NCBI RefSeq assembly: GCF_003576645.1
Contig: NC_044929.1
Coordinates: forward strand, 6,164,015 to 6,228,014
DNA length: 64,000 nucleotides
Source: Ipomoea triloba
Taxonomy: Eukaryota > Streptophyta > Magnoliopsida > Solanales > Convolvulaceae
Reading direction: 5' to 3'
The notes under the pieces were generated by a model. The model saw nothing but the letters and a program-made list of their open reading frames with translations, searched no databases and was not told the DNA's origin. A program made the translations under genes and the position numbers. The first letter of the stretch is position 1, and every line of letters starts with the position of its first letter. Positions 11,291 through 23,879 of the stretch are shown piece after piece.

Positions 11291-14200
11291 GCCCACTTGG
11301 CCAGTAATGAGGGGCCGAAAAAATTCTTCAAACTTATGTTTTTTTTTAATAATAACCAAGGGCGTTTTTGGAATTTTTTTATTATTTCAAACTTTATGAA
11401 TATTCAAAGCTCACTCTTTTGGAAACTTTCTTTGCCCACTTGGCCAATAATGAGGGGCCCAAAAAACTCTTCAAACTTATGTTTTTTTTTAAATAATAAC
11501 CAAGGGTGTTTTGGGGAATTTTTTATTTTTTCAAATATAATGGAGATTCAAGGCTTATTCTTTTCTGAACTTTCTTTGCTCACTTGGCCAGTAATGAGCG
11601 TCCGAAAAAACTCGTCAAACTTATGTTTTTATTTTAATAATAACCAAGGGTGTTTTGAGAAATTTTTTAGTTTTTCAAACTTTATGGAGATTCAAGGCTC
11701 ATTCTTTTCTGAATTTTCTTTGCTCACTTGGCTAGTAATGAGGTGCCGAAAAAACTCTATAAACTTATGTTTTTTTTAAATAATAATCAAGGGCGTTTTG
11801 GGTATTTTTTTATCTTTCTAAAGTTTATGGAGATTCGAAGCTCACTGTTTTCTCAACTTTCTTTGCCCACTTGGCCAGTAATGAAGGGTCGAAAAAACTC
11901 CTCAAACTTATGTTTTTTTTTTAAAATAATAACCAAGGATGTTTTGTGGAATTTTTTATTTTTTCAAAGATTATGGAGATTCAAGGCTTATTCTTTTCTG
12001 AACTTTCTTTGACGTCTTGGCCAGTAATGAGGGCGAAAAAAAATTTCAAACTTGTGTTTTTTTTTTGTTTTTTAATAATAACCAACTAACCAAAGACATT
12101 TTGGAGAAATTTTTTATTTTTCAAACTTTATGGAGATTAAAGGCTCTTTCTTTTCTAAACTATCTTTACGCACTTGGCCAGTAATGAGGGTGCCGAAAAA
12201 ACTTCTCAAACTTATGTTTTTTTTTTTAATAATAACTAAGGGCGTTTTGGGAAATTTTGTATTTTTCTAAACTTTATGGAAATTCAAGGCTCATTAATTT
12301 GTAAACTTTCTTTGCCCACTTGTCCAGTAATGAGGGGCCAAATAAACTTCTCAAACTTTTTTTTTTAAATAATAACCAAGGGCATTTTGGGGAATTTTTT
12401 ATTTTTTAAAACTTTATGGAGATTCAAGGTTCATTCTTTTCTAAACTTTCTTTGCTCACTTGGCCAGTACTGAGCGTCCAAAAAAACTCGTCAAACTTAT
12501 GTTTTTTTTAATAATAATCAAGGGTGTTTTGGGATTTTTTTTAGTTTTTCAAACTTTATGGAGATTCCAGGCTCATTCTTTTCTGAACTTTCTTTGCCCA
12601 CTTGGCCAGTAATGAGGGCCGAAGAAACTCCTTAAACTTATGTTTTTTTTTTTTGAATAATAACCAAGGGCGTTTTGGTAATTTTTTATTTTTCTAAACT
12701 TTATGGAGATTCAAGCCTCATTCTTTTCTCAACTTTCTTTGCCCACTTGGCCAGTAGTGAGGGCCGAAAAAACTCTTCAAACTTACGTTTTTCTTTAAAT
12801 AATATCCAAAGGCATTTTGGGGAATTTTTTATTTTTTCAAACTTTATAGAGATTTAAGGCTCATTCTTTTCTAAACTTTCTTGGCCCACTTGGCCAGTAA
12901 TAAGGGCCCGAAAAAACTCCCTAAACTTATGTTTTTTTTTTAAATAATAAGCAAGGGCGTTTTGGGAATTTTTTATTTTTCTAAACTTTATGGAGATTCA
13001 AGGCTCATTCTTTTCTTAACTTTCTTTGCCCACTTAGCCAGTAATGAGGGTGCCGAAAAAACTTCTCAAACTTATGTTTTTTTTTTAATAATAACCAAGG
13101 GCATTTTTGGAATTTTTTATTTTTCTAAACTTTATAGAAATTCAAGGCTTATTCTTTTGTAACCTTTCTTTGCTCACATGGCCAGTAATGAGGGTCCGAA
13201 AAAACTCGTCATGCTTATGCTTTTTTTTTTTAATAATAACCAAGGCATTTTGGGGAATTTTTTATTTTTTCAAACTTTATGGAGATTAAGGGATCATTCT
13301 TTTTTAAACTTTCTTTGCCCACTTGGCCAGTAATTAGGGTCCGAAAAAACTCCTTAAACTTATGTTTTTTTTTTAAATAATAATCAAGGGTTTTTTTGGA
13401 ATTTTTTATTTTTCTAAACTTTATGGAGATTCAAAGCTCATTCTTTTCTCAACTATCTTTGCCCACTTGGCCAGTAATGAGGGGCCGAAAAAACTCTTCA
13501 AACTTATGTTTTTTTTTTAATAATAACCAAGGGCGTTTTTGGAATTTTTTTATTATTTCAAACTTTATGAATATTCAAAGCTCACTCTTTTGTAAACTTT
13601 CTTTGCCCACTTGGCCAATAATGAGGGGCCCAAAAAACTCTTCAAACTTATGTTTTTTTTAAATAATAACCAAGGGTGTTTTGGGAATTTTTTATTTTTT
13701 CAAATATAATGGAGATTGAAGGCTTATTATTTTCTGAACTTTCTTTGCTCACTTGGCCAGTAATGAGCGTCCGAAAAAACTCGTCAAACTTATGTTTTTA
13801 TTTTAATAATAACCAAGGGTGTTTTGAGAAATTTTTTAGTTTTTCAAACTTTATGGAGATTCAAGGCTCATTCTTTTCTGAATTTTCTTTGCTCACTTGG
13901 CTAGTAATGAGGTGCCGAAAAAACTCTATAAACTTATGTTTTTTTTAAATAATAATCAAGGGCGTTTTGGGTATTTTTTTATCTTTCTAAAGTTTATGGA
14001 GATTCGAAGCTCACTGTTTTTTCAACTTTCTTTGCCCACTTGGCCAGTAATGAAGGGTCGAAAAAACTCCTTAAACTTCTGTTTTTTTTAATAACAACCA
14101 AGGGCGTTTAGGGAATTTTTTTATTTTTTCAAACTTTATGGATATTCAAAGCTCATTCTTCTGTAAACTTTCTTTGCCCACTAGACCAATAATGAGGGGC

Positions 14201-15930
14201 CCAAAAAAGTCCTCAAACTTATGTTTTTTTTTAAAAAATAATAACCAAGGATGTTTTGTGGAATTTTTTATTTTTTCAAAGATTATGGAGATTCAAGGCT
14301 TATTCTTTTCTGAACTTTCTTTGACGTCTAGGCCAGTAATGAGGGCGAAAAAAATTTTCAAACTTGTGTTTTTTTTTTTTTTAATAATAACCAACTAACC
14401 AAGGACATTTTGGAGAAATTTTTTATTTTTCAAACTTTATGGAGATTAAAGGCTCTCTTTCTTTTCAAAACTATCTTTACGCACTTGGCCAGTAATGAGG
14501 GTGCCGAAAAAACTTCTCAAACTTATGTTTTTTTTTTAATAATAACTAAGGGCGTTTTGGGAAATTTTGTATTTTTCTAAACTTTATGGAAATTCAAGGC
14601 TCATTAATTTGTAAACTTTCTTTGCCCACTTGTCCAGTAATGAGGGGCCAAATAAACTTCTCAAACTTTTTTTTTAAATAATAACCAAGGGCGTTTTGGG
14701 GAATTTTTTATTTTTTCAAACTTTATGGAGATTCAAGGTTCATTCTTTTCTAAACTTTCTTTGCTTACTTGGCCAGTACTGAGCGTCCAAAAAAACTCGT
14801 CAAACTTATGTTTTTTTTAATAATAATCAAGGGTGTTTTGGGATTTTTTTTTAGTTTTTCAAACTTTATGGAGATTCAAGGCTCATTCTTTTCTGAACTT
14901 TCTTTGCCCACTTGGCCAGTAATGAGGGCTGAAGAAACTCCTTAAACTTATGTTTTTTTTTTGAATAATAACCAAGGGCGTTTTGGTAATTTTTTATTTT
15001 TCTAAACTTTATGGAGATTCAAGCCTCATTCTTTTCTCAACTTTCTTTGCCCACTTGGCCAGTAGTGAGGGCCGAAAAAACTCTTCAAACTTACGTTTTT
15101 CTTTAAATAATAACCAAAGGCATTTTGGGGAATTTTTTATTTTTTCAAACTTTATAGAGATTTAAGGCTAATTCTTTTCTAAACTTTCTTGGCCCACTTG
15201 GCCAGTAATGAGGGCCCGAAAAAACTTCTTAAACTTATGTTTTTTTTTTAAATAATAAGCAAGGGCGTTTTGGGAATTTTTTATTTTTCTAAACTTTATG
15301 GAGATTCAAGGCTCATTCTTTTCTTAACTTTCTTTGCCCACTTAGCCAGTAATGAGGGTGCCGAAAAAACTTCTCAAACTTATGTTTTTTTTTAATAATA
15401 ACCAAGGGCATTTTTGGAATTTTTAATTTTTTCTAAACTTTATAGAAATTCAAGGCTTATTCTTTTGTAACCTTTCTTTGCTCACTTGGCTAGTAATGAG
15501 GGTCCGAAAAAACTCGTCATGCTTATGCTTTTTTTTTTTTAATAATAACCAAGGCATTTTGGGGAATTTTTTATTTTTTCAAACTTTATGGAGATTCAAG
15601 GATCATTCTTTTTTAAACTTTCTTTGCCCACTTGGCCAGTAATGAGGGTCCGAAAAAACTCCTTAAACTTATGTTTTTTTTAAAAATAATAATCAAGGGT
15701 TTTTTTGGAATTTTTTATTTTTCTAAACTTTATGGAGATTCAAAGCTCATTCTTTTCTCAACTATCTTTGCCCAATTGGCCAGTAATGAGGGACCGAAAA
15801 AACTCTTCAAACTTATGTTTTTTTTTAATAATAAACAAGGGCGTTTTTGGAATTTTTTTATTTTTTCAAACTTTATGAATATTCAAAGCTCATTATTTTG
15901 TAAACTACTTTGCCGACTTTGCCAATAATT
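11291..15930 (+). repeat. Higher-order satellite unit of about 2.2-2.3 kb, two copies plus a partial third
   Basis: The same ordered series of monomer variants recurs. A TATGAATATTCAAAGCTCAC variant at 11395 returns at 13566. A GACGTCT variant at 12011 returns at 14323. A frame beginning at 12675 returns almost unchanged at 14983. The start of a third unit appears at about 15775. The offset changes from 2171 to 2312 bp inside the unit because one extra monomer lies in the second copy near 14060-14220. Confidence 0.85.
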
Positions 15931-17165
15931 AGGGGCCCAAAAAACTCCTCAAGCATATGTTTTTTTTTAAATAATAACCTAGAGCATTTTGGGGAATTTT
16001 TTTATTTTTTCAAACATTATGGAGATTCAAGGCTCATTCTTTTCTGAACTTTCTTTGACCACTTGGCCAGTAGTGAGGGGTCGAAAAAACTTTTCATACC
16101 TATGTTTTTTTTTTATTAATAACCAAGGCATTTTGGTGAATCTTTTATTTTTTCAAACTTTATGGAGATTCAAGGCTCATTCGTTTCAAAACTATGTTTG
16201 CCTAGTTGACCAGTAATGAGGTGTCGAAAAAACTTCTAAAACTTATGTTTTTTTTTTAATAATAACTAATGGCATTTTTGGAAAATTTTATATTTTTCTA
16301 AACCTTATGGAAATTCAAGGCTCATTCTTTTGTAAACTTTCTTTGCCCACTTGGCCAGTAATGAGGGCCGAAAAAACTCCTTAAACTTATGTTTTTTTTA
16401 AATAATAACCAAGGGCGTTTTGAGAATTTTTTATTTTTCTAAACTTTATGGAAATTCAAGGCTCATTCTTTTGTAAACTTTATTTGCTCACTTGGCCAGT
16501 AATACTTATGCTTTTTTTTTTTGCTCACTTGGCAGAAAAAACTCGTCATACTTATGCTTTTTTTTTTTTAATAATAACCAAGGGTGTTTTGGGAAATTTT
16601 TTAGTTTTTCAAACCTTATAGAGATTCAAGGCTTATTCTTTTCTGAAGTTTCTTTGCCCACTTGGCCAGTAATTAGGGGCCGAAAAATCTCCTCAAACTT
16701 ATGTTTTTTTAAAAAAAAAAAATAACCAAGGCATTTTGGGGATTTTTTAATCTTTCAAACTTTATGGAGATTCAAGGCTTATTCTTTTGTAAACTTTCTT
16801 TGCTAACTTGGCCAATAATGAGGGGCCCAAAAAACTCTCCAAACTTATGTTTTTTTTAAATAATAACCAAGGGCGTTTTGGGGAATTTTTTATTTTTTTC
16901 AAACATTATGGAGATTCAAGGCTCATTCTTTTCTGAACATTCTTTGCCCACTTGGCCAGTAATGAGCGTCCGAAAAAAGTCGTCAAACTTATGTTTTTAG
17001 TTTAATAATAACCAAGGGTGTTTTGAGAAATTTTTTTGTTTTTCAAACTTTATGGAGATTCAAGGCTCATTCTTTTCTGAACTTTATTTGCTCACTTGGC
17101 CAGTAATGAGGGCCGAAAAAACTCCATAAACTTATGTTTTTTTTAAAATAATAATCAAGGGCGTT

Positions 17166-20060
17166 TTGGGTATTTTTTATCTTTCTAAAGTTTATGGAGA
17201 TCCAAAGCTCATTCTTTTCTCAACTTTCTTTGCCCACTTGGCCAGTAATGAAGGGCCGAAAAAACTCCTCAAACTTTGTATTTTTTTTAATAATAACCAA
17301 GGGCGTTTTGGAATTTTTTTATTTTTTCAAACCTTATGGATATTCAAAGCTCATTGTTTTTGTAAACTTTCTTTGCCCACTTGGCCAATAAAGAGGGGCC
17401 CAAAAAAGTCCTCAAACTTATGTTTTTTTTTTTTAAATAATAACCAAGGATGTTTTGTGGAATTTTTTATTTTTTTAAACATTGTAGAGATTCAAGGCTT
17501 ATTCTTTTCTGATCTTTCTTTGACCTCTTGGCCAGTAAAGAGGGGCGAAAAAACTTTTCAAACTTATGTTTTTTTTTTGTTTTTTAATAATAACCAACTA
17601 ACCAAGGGCATTTTGGGGAAATTTTTTATTTTTCAAACTTTATGGAGATTAAAGGCTCTTTCTTTTCTAAACTATCTTTACGCACTTGGCCAGTAATGAG
17701 GGTGCCGAAAAAACTTCTCAAACTTATGTTTTTTTTTTAATAATAACTAAGGGCGTTTTGGGAAATTTTATATTTTTCTAAACAATATGGAAATTCAAGG
17801 CTCATTCTTTTCTAAACGTTCTTTGCTCACTTGGCCAGTAATGAGCGTCCGAAAAAACTTGTCAAAGTTATGTTTTTTTTTTATAATAATCAAGGGTGTT
17901 TTGGGAAATTTATTAGTTTTTTAAACTTTATGGAGATTCAAGGCTCATTCTTTTCTCAACTTTCTTTGCCCACTTGGCCAGTAGTGAGGGCCGAAAAAAC
18001 TCGTCAAACTTTTTTTTTTTAAATAATAACCAAGGGCATTTTGAGAATTTTTTATTTTTTCAAACTTTATAGAGATTTAAGGCTCATTCTTTTCTGAACT
18101 TTCTTTGCCCACTTGGCCAGTAATGAGGACCGAAAAAACTCTTTAAACTTATGTTTTTTTTAAATAATAATCAAGGACGTTTTTGGGAATTTTTTATTTT
18201 TCTAAAGTTTATTGAGATTCAAAGCTCATTCTTTTCTCAACTTTCTTTGCACACTTGGCCAGTAATGAGGGGCCAAAAAAACTCCTCAAACTTATGTTTT
18301 TTTTTTTAATAATAACCAAGGGCGTTTTGGGGAATTTTTTTTATTTTTTCAAACATTATGGAGATTCAAGGCTCATTCTTTTCTGAACTTTCTTTGACCA
18401 CTTGGCCAGTAATGAGTGCCGAAAAAACTCCAAAAACTTAGGTTTTTTTTAATAATAACCAAGGGCGTTTTGGGTAATTTTTTTATTTTTTCAAACTTTA
18501 TGGATATTCAAAGCTCATTCTTCTCTAAACTTTATGAATATTCAAAGCTCATTCTTTTCTAAACTTTCTTTGCCCACTTGGCCAGTAATGAGAAGCCAAA
18601 AAAACTCCTCAAACTTAAGTTTTTTTTAAATAATAACCAACGGCATTTTGGGGAAACTTTTATTTTTTCAAACTTTATGGAGATTTAAGGCTCATTCTTT
18701 TCTAAACTTTCTTTGCCCACTTGGCGAGTAATGAGGGGCCGAAAAAACTCCTTAAACTTATGTTTTTTTTTTTTTAAATAATAACCAAGAGCGTTTTGGG
18801 ATTTTTTATTTTTCTAAACTTTATGGAGATTAAAGGCTCATTCTTTTCTCAACTTTTTTTGCCCACTTAGCTAGTAATGAGGGTGCCAAAAAAACTTCTC
18901 AAAGTTATGTTTTTTTTTAATAATAACCAAGGGCGTTTTGGGTAATTTTTTAATTTTTCAAACTTTATGGAGATTCAAGGCTCATTATTTTCTAAACTTT
19001 CTTTGCCCACTTGGCAAGTAATGAGGGCCCGAAAAAACTCCTTAAACTTATGGTTTTTTTTAGATAATAACCAAGAGCGTTTTGGGATTTTTAATTTTTC
19101 TAAACTTTATGGAGATTCCAGGGTCATTCTTTTCTCAACTTTCTTTGCCCACTTGGCCAGTAATGAGAAGCCAAAAAAACTCCTCAAACATAAGTTTTTT
19201 TTAAGTAATAACCAAGGGCATTTTGGTGAACTTTTTATTTTTTCAAACTTTATGGAGATTTAAGGCTCATTCTTTTCTAAACTTTCTTTGCCCTCTTGGC
19301 AAGTAATGAGCGGCCGAAAAAACTCCTTAAACTTATGTTTTATTAAAAAAAAAAATAACCAAGAGCGTTTTGGGAATTTTTTTTTTCTAAACTTTATGGA
19401 GATTCAAGGCTCATTCTTTTTTCCCAACTTTCTTTGCCCACTTGGCCAGTAATGAGGGCCGAATAAACTCCTAAAACTTATGTTTTTTTTAATAATAACC
19501 AAGGGCGTTTTCGGGAATTTTTTTATTTTTTCAAACTTTATGGATATTCAAAGTTCATTCATTTGTAAACTTTCTCTGCCCACTTGGCCAGTAATGAGGG
19601 GCCCAAAAAACTGTTCATACTTATTTTTTTTAAAATAATAACCAAGGGTGTTTTGGTTAATTTTTTTATTTTTTCAAACTTTATGGATATTCAAAGCTCA
19701 TCCTTTTCTAAACTTTATGGAGATTCAAGGCTCTTTCTTCTCTCAACCTTCGTTGCCCACTTGGCCAGTAATGAGGGTCCGAAAAAACTCCTCAAACTTA
19801 TGTTTTACTTTAATAATAACCAAGGACGTTTTGGGTAATTTTTTTATTTTTTTCAAACTTTATGATATTCAAAGCTCATTCTTTTCTAAACTTTCTTTGC
19901 CACTTGGCCAGTAATGAGGAGCCAAAAAAACTCCTTAAACTTAAGTTTTTTTTTTTAATAATAACCAAGGCCATTTTGGGGAATTTTTTATTTTTTCAAA
20001 CTTCATGGAGATTCAAGTCTCATTCTTTTCTAAACTTTCTTTGCTCACTTTGCCAGTAAT
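17166..20060 (+). repeat. Long-range satellite duplication, first copy (partner 23880-26780)
   Basis: Rare monomer variants recur in the same order about 6.4-6.8 kb downstream. ATTGTAGAGATTCAAGG at 17481 matches 23887. The monomer cluster at 17831 matches 24235. A CTCATTATTTTCT plus GGGCCCG monomer at 18968 matches 25801. A monomer with an internal duplication at 19683 matches 26521. The offset grows from about 6405 to 6838 bp, so a few monomers were gained or lost after duplication. Confidence 0.8.
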
Positions 20061-23000
20061 GGGAAAATCCGAAAAAACTCGTCAAACTTATTTTTTTTTA
20101 ATAATAACCAAGGGCATTTTGGGAAATTTATTATTTTTTCAAACATTATGGAGATTCAAGGCTCATTCTTTTTTGAACTTTCTTTGACCACTTGGCCAGT
20201 AATGAGGGCTGAAAAAACTTTTCAAACTTATGTTTTTTTAATAATAACCAAGGCATTTTCGGGAATTTGTTTTTCAAACTTTATGGAGAGATTCAAGGAT
20301 CATTCTTTTCAAAAATTTCTTTGCCCACTTAGCCAGTAATGAATGGCCAAAAAAACTCCTTAAACTATGTTTTTTTTTTTAAATAATAACCAAGGGCGTT
20401 TTGGGAATTTTTATTTTTCTAAACTTTATGGAGATTCACTGCTCATTCTTTTCTCAACTTTCTATGCTCACTTGGCCAGTAACGAGTGGCCGAAAAAACT
20501 CCTCAAACTTAAGTTTTTTTTTTAAATAATAACCAAGGGCATTTTTGGGAATTATTTTTTTTCAAACTTCATGGAGATTTAAGCCTCATTCTTTTCTAAA
20601 ATTCTTTTGCCCACTTGGCAAGTAATGCGGGTCCCAAAAAAATTCCTCAAACTTATGTTTTTTTTAAATAATAACCAAGAGCATTTTGAGGAATCTTTTA
20701 TTTTTTCAAACTTTATGAGATTCAAGGCTCATTCTTCTATAAACTTTCTTTGCTCACTTGGCCAGTAATGAGCGTCCGAAAAAACTCGTTAAACTTATAT
20801 TTTTTTTTTAATAATAACCAAGAGTGTTTTGCGAAATTTTTCAGTTTTTCAAACTTGATGGAAATTCAAGTCTCATTCTTTTATGAACTTTCTTTGCCAC
20901 TTGGCCAGTAATGAGGGCCGAAAAACTCCTTAAACTTATGTTTTTTTTTTAATAATAACCATGGGCGTTTTGGGAAATTTTTTATTTTTCTAAACTTTAT
21001 GGAGATTCAAGGCTCATTCTTTTCTCAACTTTCTTTGCCGACTTGGCCAGTAATGAGAGCCGAAAAAACTCCTAAAACTTATGTTTTTTTTTCATAATAA
21101 CCAAGGGCGTTTTTCGGAATTTTTTTATTTTTTCAAACTTTATGGATATTCAAAGCTCATTCATATGTAAACTTTCTTTGCCCACTTGGCTAGTAATGAG
21201 GGGCCCAAAAAACTCTTCAAACTTTTTTTTTTAAATAATAACCAAGGGCGTTTTGGGTAATTTTTTATTTTTTCAAACTTTATGGACTTTCAAAGCTCAT
21301 TCTTTTCTAAACATTATGGAGATTCAAGGTCATTCTTCTCTCAACCTTCTTTGCCCACTTGGCCAGTAATGAGGGTCCGAAAAAACTTCTCAAACTTATG
21401 TTTTTTTTTAATAATAATCAAGGCGTTTTGGGTAATTTTTTTTATTTTATCAAACTTTATGGAGATTCAAGTCTCATTCTTTTCTAAACTTTCTTTGCTC
21501 CTTTGGCAGTAATGAGGGTTCGAAAAAACTCGTCAAACTTATTTTTTTTTAATAATAACAAAGGGCGTTTTGGGAAATTTGTTAATTTTTCAAACATTAT
21601 GGAGATTCAAGGCTCATTCTTTTTTGAACTTTCTTTGACCACTTGGCCAGTAATGAAGGCCCAAAAAACTTCTCAAACTTATGTTTTTTTTTTAAATAAT
21701 AACCAATGGTGTTTTGGAGAATTTTTTATTTTTTAAAACTTTAATGAGATTCAAGGCTCATTCTTTTCTAAACTTCCTTTGCCCACTTGGCCAGTAAAGA
21801 AGAGCCGAAAAAACTTCTCAAACTTATGTTTTTTTTTAAATAATAACCAAGGGCGTTTTGGAAATTTTTTTTTTTCTAAACTTTATGGAGATTCAAAGCT
21901 CGTTCTTCTCTGAACTTTCTTTGCCCACTTGGCCAGTAATGAGGGGACTAAAAAATTCCTCAAAGTTATGTTTTTTTAAATAATAACCAAGGGCGTTTTG
22001 GAGAATTTTTTATTTTTTCAAACATGATAGAGATTCAAGGCTCCTTCTTTTCTAAACTTTCTTTGACCACTTGGCCAGTAATGAGGGGCCGAAAAAACTT
22101 TTCAAACTTATGTTTTTTTTTAAAATAACCAAGGCATTTTCGTGAATTTTTTATTTTTTTCAAACTTTGTGGAGATTCAAGGCTCATTTCTTTTCAAAAA
22201 TTTCTTTGCCCACTTGGCCAGTAATGAATGGCCAAAAAAACACCTTAAACTATGTTTTTTTTTTTAAATAATAACCAAGGGCGTTTTGGAAATTTTTATT
22301 TTTCTAAACTTTATGGAGATTCACGGCTCATTCTTTTCTCAACTTTCTCTGGTCACTTGGCCAGTAACGAGGGCCCGAAAAAACTCCTCAAACTTATGTT
22401 TTTTTTTTAAATAATAACCAAGGGCATTTTGGGGATTTATTTTTTTTTCAAACTTCATGGAGATTTAAGGCTCATTCATTTCTAAAATTCTTTTGCCCAC
22501 TTTGACAGTAATGAGGGTCCCAAACTTTATTTGACCACTTGGCCAGTAATGAGGGCCGAAAAAACTTTTCAAACTTATATTTTTTTTAATAATAACCAAG
22601 GCATTTTTGGGAATCTTTTATTTTTTCAAACTTTATGGAGATTGAAGGCTCATTCTTCTATAAACTTTCTTTGCTCACTTGGCCAGTAATGAGCATCCGA
22701 AAAAACTCTTTAAACTTATGTTTTTTTTTTTAATAATAATAACCAAGGGTGTTTTGGGAAATTTTTTAGTTTTTCAAACTTTATGGAGATTCAAGGCTCT
22801 TTCTTTTCTGAACTTTCTTTGCCACTTGGCCAGTAATGCGGGCCGAAAAACTCCTTAAACTTATGTTTTTTTATTTAATAATAATCATGGGCGTTTTGGG
22901 AAATTTTTAATTTTTCTAAACTTTTTGGAAATTCAAGGCTCATTATTATGAAAACTTTCTTTGCCCCCTTAATGAGTAATGAGTGGCCAAAAAAAACTCC

Positions 23001-23879
23001 TCAAACTTATGTTTTTTTTTAACATAATAACCAAGGTCATTTTGGTGAATTTTTTATTTTTTCAAAGTTTATGCAGATCAAAAGATCATTCTTTTCTAAC
23101 CTTTCTTTGCCCACTTGGCCAGTGATGAGGGCCGAAAAAACTCCTCGAACTTATGTTTTTTTTTTTAATAATCACCAAGGGCGTTTTGGGTAATTTTTTA
23201 ATTTTTCAAACTTTATGGATATTCGAAGCTCATTCTTTTCTAAACTTTCTTTGCCAACTTGGCCAGTAATGAGGAGCCAAAAAAACTCCTCAAACTTAAG
23301 TTTTTTTTTTTGAATAATAACCAACGGCATTTTGGGGAACTTTTTATTTTTTCAAACTTTTTGGAGATTCAAAGCTCATTCTTTTCTAAACTTTCTTTGT
23401 CCACTTGGCAAGTAATGAGGGGCCGAAAAAACTCCTTAAACTTATGTTTTTTTTTAATAATAACCAACAGCGTTTTGGGAATTTTTTATTTTTCTAAATT
23501 ATATGGAGATTCAAGGCTCATCCTTTTCTCAACTTTCTTCGCCCACTTGGCCAGTAATGAGGAACCAAGGGCGATTTGGGGAATTTTTTTATTTTTTCAA
23601 CTTTATCGATATTCAAAGCTCATTCATATGTAAACTTTCTTTGCCCACTTGGCCAGTAATGAGGGTCCCAAAAAACTCCTCAAACTTATGTTTTTTTTTA
23701 AATAATAACCAAGGGCGTTTTGGGTATTTTTTTATTTTTTCAAACATTATGGAGATTCAAGGCTCATTCTTTTCTGAATTTTCTTTGACCACTTGGCCAG
23801 TAATGAGGGCCGAAAAAACTTTTCAAACTTATATTTTTTTTAATAATAACCAAGGGCATTTTGGTGAATTTTTTATTTT